Source: Desmonostoc geniculatum HA4340-LM1 (lineage in GTDB: Bacteria > Cyanobacteriota > Cyanobacteriia > Cyanobacteriales > Nostocaceae). Taken from it: a DNA stretch of 33,234 nucleotides. A program made the translations under genes and the position numbers. The notes under the pieces are model-generated. The model saw nothing but the letters and a program-made list of their open reading frames with translations, had not been told where the DNA came from and did no database searches. The DNA lies in the NCBI GenBank assembly GCA_019359545.1, contig JAHHHB010000079.1, positions 1-33,234 on the forward strand, written 5' to 3'. The first letter of the stretch is position 1, and every line of letters starts with the position of its first letter. Below, piece by piece: positions 14,700 through 22,569 of this stretch.

Positions 14700-16154
14700 A
14701 TGGCTTATCGGGTTCAACGGCTCTATCAACGCTGGCAAACTTTGCCAATTCGAGTACGGGGAACAGCGATCGTTGCCATTCCCATAACCTGCTTGTTTAT
14801 GGCTCTATCAGCCTTTGCTTGGCTAAAAGCCAGTCTGGTAGAAGATGAAACCTGGGTGCAGCATACTCAAACGGTACGCCTAGAAACAAAACAGCTTCTC
14901 AACGCCTTGATTGATGCTGAAACTGGAGTTCGAGGTTATGGGCTAACTCAACGGGAGGAATTTTTAGCTCCTTATAAGCAAGCTCAGACAATTATTCCTC
15001 CATCCTTGAATCGATTAGAAAAACTGGTACAAGACAATGCCCAACAAACCCAGCAAATGCAGAAAATTCGCACACTGGTTGATGATAATTTAGAAATCTT
15101 TCAGCAGAAATTAACCTTACAGCGAGAACTGAAACGAATTCGTGGACAAACTGATACCTTGGTTCCCGTAGCGTCCCTTTATGAGTGGTTGGAGGAAGGG
15201 AAATTAACGATGGATCAGGCGCGTCAACAAATAGATCGCTTCGCTCAAACCGAGGAAGAATTATTAGTACAACGCATACAACATCAAGATTTTTATCGGC
15301 AAATTACCTGGATTGTGTTGTGTATTTCTGTTGTATTCGGGACGATCGCAGCTTTGTTTGCAGTTCATCTTTTCTATCAACTGGAGCGAGAATTAGCCAA
15401 CCGAGAAATCAATCTGCGAGAAACCAATCAGCGTTTAGAAATAGTCTGCGATCAACTCCAGCGATTTACTGCCAATGCTTCTCATGAACTCCGAGCACCC
15501 TTAGCAGCAATCATGAGCAATGCCCAAGTTGGGCTAATGGATTTAGATGAGCTAGACGACTCACCAATGAAACTGCGAAAGCGCATTGAGAAGATTATCA
15601 GCCTTACCAAACAGATGAGTACATTGGTGGGTGATTTGTTATTTCTGGCGCGACACGAAGGATTATTGGCTCCTGACTCGATGGAATCTGTGAATTTAAC
15701 AGAGCTTTTAGGGAGTATGTCTACTGAATGGCTGTCACAGGCAAAAATCCATTCTTTAGAACTCACCAGCCAGTTACCCTATACGGCTGTTGTAGTTCAG
15801 GGTGATGCAAACTTGTTACAACAGGCGATCGCCAATCTCCTCAGCAACGCCTGTCGCTATACAACTGCTGGTGGAACCATTGAACTGCACCTGATTCGGC
15901 AAGCAGAACAAGCCTTAATTCAGGTTAAAGATACTGGAATTGGCATTCCCAGCCATGCATTACCTCATGTATTTGAACGGTTTTACCGAGCCGATCCCAA
16001 ACGTTCTAGAACATCTGGTGGATTTGGACTAGGATTAGCGATCGCCCAGCAAATTGTTCAGGTTCACGGGGGACAAATCAGTGTCACCAGTACTCTCGAT
16101 CGAGGCTCAACCTTTCAAATTACCCTGCCACTTTTGACGCACAAATCCAAATAA
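14700..16154 (+). CDS. CHASE3-domain sensor histidine kinase
   Basis: A 484-residue membrane sensor kinase, the presumed partner of the response regulator 6 bp upstream. It has a membrane helix at about 21-45, an extracytoplasmic CHASE3-like sensor domain (about 50-200, including LIDAETGVRGYGLTQREEFL), a second membrane helix (about 203-227), a coiled-coil linker, HisKA with phospho-acceptor H262 (ASHELRAPLAA), and a HATPase domain with N box NLLSNACRYT (N383), G1 DTGIGIP (411-417) and G2 GFGLGLAI (441-448). All catalytic elements are intact. CHASE3 ligands are mostly unknown. The small secreted OB-fold protein encoded 70 bp downstream may work in the same response. Confidence 0.93.
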   Translation: MAYRVQRLYQRWQTLPIRVRGTAIVAIPITCLFMALSAFAWLKASLVEDETWVQHTQTVRLETKQLLNALIDAETGVRGYGLTQREEFLAPYKQAQTIIPPSLNRLEKLVQDNAQQTQQMQKIRTLVDDNLEIFQQKLTLQRELKRIRGQTDTLVPVASLYEWLEEGKLTMDQARQQIDRFAQTEEELLVQRIQHQDFYRQITWIVLCISVVFGTIAALFAVHLFYQLERELANREINLRETNQRLEIVCDQLQRFTANASHELRAPLAAIMSNAQVGLMDLDELDDSPMKLRKRIEKIISLTKQMSTLVGDLLFLARHEGLLAPDSMESVNLTELLGSMSTEWLSQAKIHSLELTSQLPYTAVVVQGDANLLQQAIANLLSNACRYTTAGGTIELHLIRQAEQALIQVKDTGIGIPSHALPHVFERFYRADPKRSRTSGGFGLGLAIAQQIVQVHGGQISVTSTLDRGSTFQITLPLLTHKSK

Positions 16155-16158
16155 ATTC

Positions 16159-16176
16159 TGGTCATTTTTTGGTCAT
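16159..16176 (+). promoter_or_regulatory. candidate response-regulator binding site (direct repeat TGGTCAT)
   Basis: Two copies of TGGTCAT begin 11 bases apart (16159 and 16170), about one helical turn, just downstream of the kinase gene and about 50 bases before the start of the secreted OB-fold gene. OmpR-type regulators typically bind such tandem sites. This is an inference from spacing and position only. Confidence 0.35.
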
Positions 16177-16224
16177 ACTTCCTGTTTACATTTTATGCAG
16201 TGAAGTTCAAACCAATAAATTCTT

Positions 16225-16599
16225 ATGAAATCCACTGTTGCTATGACCTTTACATCTGCACTGTTAGCGGTAGTTATTCCCACCGCTCAAGCACAGATCC
16301 CAATTCGTGATTTGCAGCGCGATCCAGGAGTCAGCGTTTCTGGTGAAATTCGCAGTGTTGTTGGCAATGAATTTATCCTAGAGGACGGCACTGGACAGAT
16401 TATTGTCGATGCCGGCCCACGTTGGTATCATCAGCTAAATTTGCGCCAGGGTGAAAAAGTGACCGTCGTGGGAGAATACGACGACTATGATTTTGATGCC
16501 TTTAGCATCACTCGCAGTAACGGAGAAGTTATTCGCATTCGCAATGCCGGAGGCCCACCCCCTTGGGCAGGTGGACGGGGAAGGGGCGATCGCAAATAA
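16225..16599 (+). CDS. small secreted OB-fold (BOF/YgiW-like) protein
   Basis: A 124-residue protein with a Sec-type signal peptide (about 1-23, ending PTAQAQ) and a small beta-barrel domain of about 75 residues (VSGEIRSVVGNEFILEDGTGQIIVDAG, then GEKVTVVGEYD) that fits the bacterial OB-fold (BOF/YgiW/DUF5666-like) pattern. The tail PPPWAGGRGRGDRK is glycine/arginine-rich. Proteins of this kind often appear beside two-component systems answering metal or envelope stress and may bind cations or small molecules in the periplasm. Its position after the regulator/kinase pair, with a candidate regulator site upstream, suggests it is a target or accessory of that system. The specific ligand is unknown. 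Confidence 0.75.
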   Translation: MKSTVAMTFTSALLAVVIPTAQAQIPIRDLQRDPGVSVSGEIRSVVGNEFILEDGTGQIIVDAGPRWYHQLNLRQGEKVTVVGEYDDYDFDAFSITRSNGEVIRIRNAGGPPPWAGGRGRGDRK

Positions 16600-16639
16600 G
16601 CACAAAGCATTGCTAGAGAAAAGTCTAGTTTTTAACACT

Positions 16640-16686
16640 GAATAACCGCAAAATCTAGATGTCACGTCTAGGTTTTGCGGTTATTC
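16640..16686. terminator. long hairpin between convergent genes
   Basis: GAATAACCGCAAAA (16640-16653) pairs exactly with TTTTGCGGTTATTC (16673-16686), and the inner bases TCTAGATG/CGTCTAGG extend the stem to 22 pairs with two G-U pairs and a 3-base loop. It lies after the OB-fold gene and before the convergent glycosyltransferase gene. No T-run follows directly, but the four A and four T flanking the inner stem fit a bidirectional terminator. Confidence 0.6.
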
Positions 16687-16766
16687 AACAAAGGCGTAAC
16701 TACATTTGGATATCCAATAGACTTATTGCAGAAATCGGGACAAACTAGTAGTTCGCCAACCCAAAA

Positions 16767-16855
16767 TTGCTGGGTGGAGGTCGGCAGAGGAGCAGGGGAG
16801 CAAGGGAGCAGAGGCAAATACCAAGTTCTTTCCCCTCTGCCCCTCTGCCCCTGAA
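16767..16855. repeat. G-rich/C-rich repeat element
   Basis: GGCAGAGGAGCAGGGGAGCAAGG on the left and TTCCCCTCTGCCCCTCTGCCCC on the right flank a short centre, giving the imperfect hairpin plan of the other intergenic elements. It lies in the convergent gap between the OB-fold and glycosyltransferase genes. Confidence 0.75.
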
Positions 16856-16896
16856 GCTAACCACCATGCAAAGTTTCCTTGGCAGACTACTACCCT

Positions 16897-17859
16897 TTAA
16901 CCACCCCAAATTTTTTCCAAAACGGCGTTTGGTGAAATATCCGCCGTTTTTCCCGTGGGGGATGCAATGGCTAGGAATTTATCGTTTTTCGGTAACGACT
17001 TAGCTGGATCAGTGGGGCCAAACAAGGCAATAGTGTAAGTTTGTACTGCAACACTGAGTTGTAGTGCCGCACTGTCAGTAGACAACATCAAATTTGCCCC
17101 GGCAATCATGGCAGTTAACTTGCCAATATCATTTGGGGTAGTTACTTTGATATCTGGAGAAGACTCCAGAAGCGATCGCACAAACTGGTCATCCTCAGCC
17201 CCCTTAATTACCACCACAGGCAGATCCGGCTGCTTGTATTGGAAATCTTGGATAATTTGCCGCCAACTTTCAACAGGATAGATTTTATCCTGTTCTTTAG
17301 ATTGAAATAACTGCTCAGAACGGCCATGATGAATCAAGACATAGCCTGTTTCATGTATTCCTAAGCGTTTTTGTTCTTTTTGTGCCCACTCAATATCTGG
17401 TTTTCGCACATTTACAGCTAACTCTGGTACAGGAGTATTGATACCCAATGGTTGCAGCAAGTCGTGATATGCTGCCGCCGCATACTGAGATGCTTTAAAT
17501 GGCACAGCGTGGGTCAGAAAAACCGAACCTTTGCCTTTGTAACCAATACGTATGGGAATTCCCGTCAACCAGAGCAAAAGACCAAGCAACCAAATTTGCT
17601 TAACAGCAATGACAACATCGTATTCGCGATCGCGAATTGTGCCCACCAGGTTGCCCCAATCTGCCAGACTGTTACGGTCTTTGAAATCAAAAGCCAGTAC
17701 CTCGTGAACTGACTTGCTAACCTGGTAGGCCGCCTTTGCTTGGGGTTCAACAACGACATCTATCTGAGCGTTTGGGTAATAGCGCTTCAGGTCATCTAGA
17801 GTCGGAAAGAAGAGAATTTGGTCGCCAATTCCGCCAGGTACAAGGGCTACTACTCGCAT
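16897..17859 (-). CDS. glycosyltransferase family 9 (heptosyltransferase-like)
   Basis: A 320-residue GT-B-fold protein similar to ADP-heptose:LPS heptosyltransferases and other GT9 enzymes. The N-terminus MRVVALVPGGIGDQILFFPTL carries the GxGD-type loop, followed by alternating strands typical of a Rossmann half. The C-terminal half contains the donor-binding pattern DLPVVVIKGAEDD, IAGANLMLSTDSAALQLSVAV and ALFGPTDP, the last two being standard GT9 signatures. It probably adds a sugar to lipopolysaccharide or another surface glycan; cyanobacterial substrates of this branch are not defined. It is cytoplasmic and divergent from ispD. Confidence 0.88.
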   Translation of the reverse strand: MRVVALVPGGIGDQILFFPTLDDLKRYYPNAQIDVVVEPQAKAAYQVSKSVHEVLAFDFKDRNSLADWGNLVGTIRDREYDVVIAVKQIWLLGLLLWLTGIPIRIGYKGKGSVFLTHAVPFKASQYAAAAYHDLLQPLGINTPVPELAVNVRKPDIEWAQKEQKRLGIHETGYVLIHHGRSEQLFQSKEQDKIYPVESWRQIIQDFQYKQPDLPVVVIKGAEDDQFVRSLLESSPDIKVTTPNDIGKLTAMIAGANLMLSTDSAALQLSVAVQTYTIALFGPTDPAKSLPKNDKFLAIASPTGKTADISPNAVLEKIWGG

Positions 17860-17928
17860 AATATTTATTGACGCTTACTCGCTCCCTATTTTAGGGGAAA
17901 ATATATAGCTTAAAGATTGAGGAATTCT

Positions 17929-18612
17929 GTGTATTTACTAATTCCAGCTGCGGGAATCGGAAAAAGGATGGGGAGTAACCGCAATAAACTCCTACTTCAG
18001 GTGCGATCGCAACCAATTATTGCTTGGACTTTGTTAGCCGCCCAAGCAGCCAGTAAAATCAGTTGGATCGGAATTATTTCCCAACCCACTGACTGGCCTG
18101 ATTTTAAGGCAATTCTCACCGATTTGAAACTAACTAAACCAGTAGAATTGATTCCAGGCGGCTCCACCCGCCAAGAGTCTGTTTACAATGGTTTACAAGC
18201 CCTGCCAGCCAATGCCGAACAAGTTTTGATTCATGACGGAGCCAGATGTCTAGTCACACCAGATTTATTTAACTCCTGTGCCCAAGCCATTAGCCAATGT
18301 CCCGGTTTAATTGCTGCGGTGCCCATCAAAGACACCATCAAAGTTGTAGATGGACAAGGAATAATTCAAAGTACACCCGACAGACAACAACTGTGGGCAG
18401 CACAAACGCCCCAAGGATTTGATGTCAAATTGTTGAAGCAGTGTCATGCTGAAGGTGTCCGTCAAGGCTGGGAAGTAACAGACGATGCCGCTTTGTTTGA
18501 AAGATGCGGCATCCAAGTGAGAATTGTCGAAGGAGAAGAGACAAATTTAAAAGTTACCACCCCACAAGATTTAGCGATCGCAGAATTTATCCTTACGAGC
18601 AGGGGTCTTTGA
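17929..18612 (+). CDS. ispD: 2-C-methyl-D-erythritol 4-phosphate cytidylyltransferase
   Basis: IspD, the third step of the MEP isoprenoid pathway: CTP plus MEP gives CDP-ME and pyrophosphate. Signatures are the N-terminal LIPAAGIGKRMGS and NRNKLLL (nucleotide binding), VELIPGGSTRQESVYNGL, VLIHDGARCLV, and VTDDAALFE near the C-terminus. GTG at 17929 is preferred because GAGG (17918-17921) sits at a suitable distance upstream and the protein then starts as usual for the family; a TTG at 17917 would add four residues. About 227 residues is the normal length. The window also holds ispG (23982), but they are not in one operon. Confidence 0.95.
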   Translation: MYLLIPAAGIGKRMGSNRNKLLLQVRSQPIIAWTLLAAQAASKISWIGIISQPTDWPDFKAILTDLKLTKPVELIPGGSTRQESVYNGLQALPANAEQVLIHDGARCLVTPDLFNSCAQAISQCPGLIAAVPIKDTIKVVDGQGIIQSTPDRQQLWAAQTPQGFDVKLLKQCHAEGVRQGWEVTDDAALFERCGIQVRIVEGEETNLKVTTPQDLAIAEFILTSRGL

Positions 18613-18618
18613 AGAAGT

Positions 18619-18868
18619 GGGCATGGGGCATGGGGCATGGGGCATGGGGAGATGAGGGAGTGAAGGGGGATGAGAGAGACTTGGGAGACTTGGGAGAAAA
18701 ATTGCTACCATGTCCCCCTTGTCCTCTTCTCATGCCCAATGCCCAATGCCCAATGCCCCATTCCCCAATTTTGAAATTATCAAAACATTTTTGACATTTT
18801 AGGATATGATCCCAGAGACTTATTATTAGTTGTCAATCCAAAATTCAAAATCTAAAATCCAAAATTGT
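18619..18868. repeat. repeat elements between ispD and scpB
   Basis: Bases 18619-18651 hold five GGG/GGGG tracts separated by CAT (a G-quadruplex-capable motif on the plus strand). A GGGGATGAGAG/TTGGGAGAC section and C-rich CCCAATGCCCAATGCCC units follow to about 18764. Bases 18837-18868 are an AAAATCCAAAATTC-type A-rich tandem repeat. No gene is seen. Confidence 0.8.
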
Positions 18869-18890
18869 TTGACCAATGACTAACCACTAA

Positions 18891-19433
18891 ATGATTACAG
18901 CCACAGCGACTAAGATAGAAGCGATTCTCTATTTAAAGGGTAAACCCTTGTCGCTCGGCGAAATCGCCGAGTATGCCGCAAGCGATCGCACCACTGTTAA
19001 GGAAGGCATTATTGAACTAATGGACAACTATGCCCACCGAGATAGCGCCCTAGAAGTAGTAGAAACCCCAGACGGTTACAGTTTGCAACTACGGTCTGAT
19101 TTTCATGATTTAGTGCAAACAATGATACCAGTAGAATTGGGTGTAGGTGCATTGCGAACTTTGGCAGCGATCGCTCTCAATAATCCCATACTCCAGAGCG
19201 ACTTAATTAACTTGCGGGGTTCAGGAGTATATCAGCACGTTCCGGAACTCGTTGAACTTGGTTTCGTTCGCAAGCGGCGAGACAGCGATTCTCGCTCCTA
19301 CTCGCTGCAAGTAACCCCGAAATTTCATCAATATTTCCAAATCGAAGAACTTCCGCAAATACTTGCCACCAACCAGAAGGAAGAACAATTAGAACTAGAA
19401 CTAGAACTCAAGGGAGTGGGGAGTAGGGAATAG
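18891..19433 (+). CDS. scpB: segregation and condensation protein ScpB
   Basis: A 180-residue ScpB, the winged-helix dimer subunit of the SMC-ScpA-ScpB condensin that organises and segregates chromosomes. The N-terminal winged helix begins TKIEAILYLKGKPLSLGEIAEYA; the second one includes LRTLAAIALNNPILQSDLINLRGSGVYQHVPELVELGFV, and the family sequence ends near YFQIEELPQI. After that come LELELELKGVGSRE: the last six residues and the TAG stop are encoded by a GGGGAGT-type heptamer repeat, so the tail is not native. No scpA is nearby, as usual in cyanobacteria. Confidence 0.93.
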   Translation: MITATATKIEAILYLKGKPLSLGEIAEYAASDRTTVKEGIIELMDNYAHRDSALEVVETPDGYSLQLRSDFHDLVQTMIPVELGVGALRTLAAIALNNPILQSDLINLRGSGVYQHVPELVELGFVRKRRDSDSRSYSLQVTPKFHQYFQIEELPQILATNQKEEQLELELELKGVGSRE

Positions 19434-19584
19434 GGAATGGGGCATGGGGCATGGGGAAAATGAGGGAGATGAGGGAGCAGGGGAGGCAGGGGAGGCAGGG
19501 GAGGCAGGGGGAGAAATAACTAATGCCCAATGCCCAATGCCCAATGCCCAATGCCCAATGCCCACTCCCCACTCCCCACTCCCC
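19434..19584. repeat. G-rich/C-rich repeat element
   Basis: GGGAATGGGGCATGGGGCATGGGG, GATGAGGGAGATGAGGGAG and three copies of GGCAGGGGAG form the G-rich half. ATGCCCA heptamers (six in a row) and CTCCCCA units form the C-rich half. It fills most of the gap between scpB and the DUF760 gene. Confidence 0.9.
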
Positions 19585-19669
19585 TTTATGACTTATACCC
19601 GTGGTGAATGCGCTACCCTTGTACTATGGTTTAGAGTAGAGTTAGCAATTAAGCTAAATAAAACTGCCA

Positions 19670-20008
19670 ATGGTGTTTAATCCTGACTTTTTGAATGACA
19701 ACTCTGAGGAACACCCTAATCAACTTCTTTCGGATCATTCTGAAGAATATCCCAATCAATTACTCAAATATCTACAACATCAGTCTCCTGATGTTCTAGC
19801 CCGGGTCGCCCAGTCTGTCAGCCCTGAAATCAAACAAATCATCTCGCAAAATGTCCAAGGGCTAGTAGGAATGCTCCCGGCAGAAAATTTCAATGTCCAA
19901 ATTACAACAGATCGGGAGAACCTAGCTGGGCTTCTCGCATCGGCCATGATGACGGGTTATTTTCTGCGTCAGATGGAACAAAGGATGCAGTTAGAACAAA
20001 AGTTATGA
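19670..20008 (+). CDS. DUF760 family protein
   Basis: A 112-residue soluble protein of the DUF760 type conserved in cyanobacteria and plastids, with the characteristic LLKYLQHQSPDVLARVAQSVSPEIKQIISQNVQGLVGMLP and LLASAMMTGYFLRQMEQRMQLEQ. The predicted fold is all-alpha; no enzymatic motif is visible. The N-terminus contains a 12-residue duplication (SEEHPNQLL, then SEEYPNQLL). Its molecular role is unknown; plant relatives have been linked to chloroplast regulation. It is preceded by a repeat-filled gap and is convergent with the HtrA gene. Confidence 0.75.
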   Translation: MVFNPDFLNDNSEEHPNQLLSDHSEEYPNQLLKYLQHQSPDVLARVAQSVSPEIKQIISQNVQGLVGMLPAENFNVQITTDRENLAGLLASAMMTGYFLRQMEQRMQLEQKL

Positions 20009-20041
20009 GTGATGAGTTGAGAGTTGAGAATTATCAGTTAT

Positions 20042-20118
20042 GAGTTAGGAGTTGCGGGAAATTTTTAACTTCTAACTCCTAACTCCTCACTCTTGTACAG
20101 ACGCGATTAATCGCGTCT
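20042..20118. repeat. two palindromic repeats between convergent genes
   Basis: GAGTTAGGAGTT (20042-20053) pairs with AACTCCTAACTC (20074-20085), a 12-bp stem. Next, AGACGCGATTAATCGCGTCT (20099-20118) is a perfect 20-bp palindrome of the same family as the repeat inside the DUF3685 gene. They separate the DUF760 gene from the convergent protease gene, and the second lies 7 bases past the protease stop codon. Confidence 0.9.
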
Positions 20119-20125
20119 CTCCTAA

Positions 20126-21355
20126 CTATTTTTTGGGATAAGTCCCTGATTGCACTTTGAAGGTTTGAATTTTACCGCTGCGGTTGACTTCCATCGCTAA
20201 AATATCCCCAACTTTGCTGGACTCTACCAGCTTCTGTACTTGGGCTAAGGTTTTGACTGGCTGACCGTTAACTTTTTGAATCACGTCACCAGGAAGAAGT
20301 CCTCCCCGTTTGGCTGGAGAGTCCTCTGTTACTCCTTTAATCACAACCCCCGCATCCTGCTGAATATTCAGCTGATTTTCTTGATTAATCTGCTGTTTTT
20401 TGCTAGGAGAAAGGTCTGCCATGTCAATACCCAAGAAGGGATGTTCTACACGCCCTTTGGTGAAAAGTTCATTGGCAATGCGGGCAGCGGTCTCAATGGG
20501 AATGGCAAAGCCGAGTCCTTGGGCATCAGCACGGATAGCAGTGTTAATACCAATAACTTCGCCTTGGGCGTTTAACAAAGGGCCGCCGGAATTGCCGGGG
20601 TTAATTGCCGCATCAGTTTGGATGAAAGTAACTCGCTTATCTGGGACACCAACTTGAGCGCTAGTGCGGTCTGTAGCGCTGATAATCCCGATGGTGACAG
20701 TGTTATCTAAACCCAGAGGATTGCCAATAGCGATCGCCCACTGTCCTGGTATCAAGTTTTGGGAATTTCCCAGCTTCACCGTTGGTAGATGATTGGCTTT
20801 GATTTTCACTACCGCCACATCAGTCATCGAATCAACTCCCACCACCTTACCCTCTAAAGTCCGACCATCCTTCAGAGTGACTAGTACTGTATCTGTATCG
20901 GCTACTACATGAGCATTGGTGAGTAGTTGTCCATCTTCGCTCAAAATAAATCCCGATCCTGTACCGCGTTCAATGCGTTCTTGGGGAATTGGTTGCTCAT
21001 CTTCTCCAAAGAATCGCCGCAAGAGGGGATTTTTCAAAGCATCAGAAATGGGATTGGCTACTTTGCGGGTGGCATTAATTCGCACCACAGCGGGGCCAAC
21101 TTTCTGCACTGCCGTTGCAATAAAATTTACATTATCGCCCCCAGGAATCCCGATCGCCCCGCTGGGAGAATTGGGAACTACCGATTCTGGAGGCAAAGCC
21201 ATCGTTACATTTTTTAACTGCTGGAACGAGGAATTTTGTGGCAGCAGATAACGACTGCCAAACAAACCTGCACCACCGCCGATCACCAGTAAAAACAGAT
21301 AAACGGCAAGTTGCTTTAAGGATAACTTCATAATCATTCTGCTCAAGGACAGCAA
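20126..21355 (-). CDS. HtrA/DegP-type serine protease (HhoA/HhoB/HtrA group)
   Basis: A 409-residue trypsin-fold protease with one PDZ domain. An N-terminal hydrophobic segment (about 13-33) serves as signal anchor, placing the enzyme in the periplasm or thylakoid lumen. Catalytic triad residues are H149 (LLTNAHVVAD), D179 (SMTDVAVVKI) and S256 (NPGNSGGPLL); PDZ spans about 310-400 (VVIKGVTEDSPAKRGGLLPGDVI). These proteases degrade or refold damaged envelope proteins under heat, light or oxidative stress. The start may instead be one of the downstream ATGs (residue 7 or 9). Which of HhoA, HhoB or HtrA it corresponds to cannot be decided by eye. Confidence 0.93.
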   Translation of the reverse strand: MLSLSRMIMKLSLKQLAVYLFLLVIGGGAGLFGSRYLLPQNSSFQQLKNVTMALPPESVVPNSPSGAIGIPGGDNVNFIATAVQKVGPAVVRINATRKVANPISDALKNPLLRRFFGEDEQPIPQERIERGTGSGFILSEDGQLLTNAHVVADTDTVLVTLKDGRTLEGKVVGVDSMTDVAVVKIKANHLPTVKLGNSQNLIPGQWAIAIGNPLGLDNTVTIGIISATDRTSAQVGVPDKRVTFIQTDAAINPGNSGGPLLNAQGEVIGINTAIRADAQGLGFAIPIETAARIANELFTKGRVEHPFLGIDMADLSPSKKQQINQENQLNIQQDAGVVIKGVTEDSPAKRGGLLPGDVIQKVNGQPVKTLAQVQKLVESSKVGDILAMEVNRSGKIQTFKVQSGTYPKK

Positions 21356-21411
21356 TGCAGTTGCTAATTTCTAAGTGTAGTCAAGCTAACGGCAAGTGGA
21401 CAGATCAATTT

Positions 21412-21546
21412 AGGGAATTGGGCATGGGGCATGGGGCATGGGGTATGGGGCATGGAAGCTGGCGTTGCAGGGGAAGCAGGGGAAGAAGAAGTATTGATTA
21501 TTGACTCATGCCCAATGCCCAATGCCCAATGCCCAATGCCCAATTC
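21412..21546. repeat. G-rich/C-rich repeat element
   Basis: Five GGG/GGGG tracts separated by CAT or TAT (21419-21453) make a G-quadruplex-capable stretch. GGGGAAGCAGGGGAAGAAG follows, then ATGCCCA heptamers to 21542. It lies in the divergent gap between the protease and LysM-M23 genes, unlike most copies, which are downstream of genes. Confidence 0.85.
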
Positions 21547-21596
21547 CTAAAATCTCCATCTAAAATCTAAAGTTAATGCGCTCTTGACTTGTATAC

Positions 21597-22493
21597 ATGA
21601 CTTTACCTTTTCGTCAACTATTTCTCTGTAGCTTAGTTAGCGCCTTGGGGTTAGTATCCATACTGCCAAACTTTAACAGCGCCAATGCTGCTGTAGGTGG
21701 TTGCCCAACTCCAGCCCTATCTCGCTTCCAACGCCATAAAGTAGTTCGTGGCGAAACTTTGGAGAGCATAGCGCAGCGCTATAATCTCATTCCCACAACT
21801 ATTATTGGGATGAATCCGGCTTTGCAGAACAACGGGGCGATCGCCACCGTTGGCACTGTACTGCAAATTCCTCCCTACAATGGGATTGTAGTCGAAGTGC
21901 CTCGCGGTCAAACTTGGCGGCAAGTAGCGGCAAAATACAAGGTTCGTGCTGACAGCCTTTTTGAGGTGAATGGTTGCCAACAAGACCCCAGAATCGTGTT
22001 TGTTCCGGGGGTAAATTGGTCGCCCGATGGTGTTGTCACTAAGTCCCCTATACCTACTGATACAGGCACGCAAAACCGTGCGTCTCTGTCTGGATATCCC
22101 CTGGCAGAAGTGGTAACTGTGGCATTAGCTTATGGTTGGCAGATTAATCCTAGTACAGGTCAAGTTTTCTTCCATAGCGGCGTTGATTTGTTAGCACCAG
22201 TTGGTACAGATGTGCTAGCGATCGCACCTGGAACCGTAGCCTTTGCCAATGAGCAAGGTAGTTATGGCAAATTGGTCATCATTAACCACAGTGGCGGACT
22301 CCAAAGCCGCTACGCGCAACTTGATAGTATCAATGTCAGCGTTGGTCAAAAAGTCAACAAAGGCGACTTACTGGGAACTGTAGGCATCAGTGGAACACCA
22401 AGCGCCAGTCAACCCCATCTCCATTTTGAAATCCGTTCTAGTTCATCTCTAGGTTGGGTAGCGCAAGATCCAAAGAGTTATTTGAAGAAATGA
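21597..22493 (+). CDS. LysM-M23 peptidase (murein hydrolase/EnvC-NlpD type)
   Basis: A 298-residue exported protein: signal peptide about 1-32 (ending NSANAA), a LysM motif at about 47-93 (HKVVRGETLESIAQRYNL), a second more degenerate LysM at about 97-140, and an M23 (LytM) domain at about 185-295. The zinc ligands H193 and D197 (HSGVDLLAP) and the HLH motif (H273, H275 in PHLHFEIR) are present, so it may be an active peptidoglycan endopeptidase rather than an activator. Likely role: cell-wall remodelling or septum/septal-junction maturation. It is followed by a hairpin and a convergent gene. Confidence 0.93.
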   Translation: MTLPFRQLFLCSLVSALGLVSILPNFNSANAAVGGCPTPALSRFQRHKVVRGETLESIAQRYNLIPTTIIGMNPALQNNGAIATVGTVLQIPPYNGIVVEVPRGQTWRQVAAKYKVRADSLFEVNGCQQDPRIVFVPGVNWSPDGVVTKSPIPTDTGTQNRASLSGYPLAEVVTVALAYGWQINPSTGQVFFHSGVDLLAPVGTDVLAIAPGTVAFANEQGSYGKLVIINHSGGLQSRYAQLDSINVSVGQKVNKGDLLGTVGISGTPSASQPHLHFEIRSSSSLGWVAQDPKSYLKK

Positions 22494-22505
22494 GGTTTGT
22501 TTTGA

Positions 22506-22569
22506 AACGCAAAGGAACGCAAAGGAAATCTCTGTGTTCCTCTGCGGAACCTTTGCGATCCTTTGCGTT
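22506..22569. repeat. CGCAAAGG hairpin repeat / possible bidirectional terminator
   Basis: AACGCAAAGGAACGCAAAGG (22506-22525) pairs with CCTTTGCGATCCTTTGCGTT (22550-22569), 19 of 20 bases matching, with a 24-base loop. A run of seven A follows on the plus strand (a T-run read from the other side). The right arm overlaps the stop codon of the isochorismatase-like gene. It is the same repeat family as that read in frame at 11212-11234. Confidence 0.8.

Noticed and set aside
16767..17003. Open frame running from the G-rich repeat into the end of the glycosyltransferase gene
   Set aside because: It starts in repeat sequence and overlaps a well-supported gene on the other strand.
20276..21251. 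Plus-strand open frames opposite the HtrA gene
   Set aside because: They are antisense shadows of a strongly conserved protease gene.
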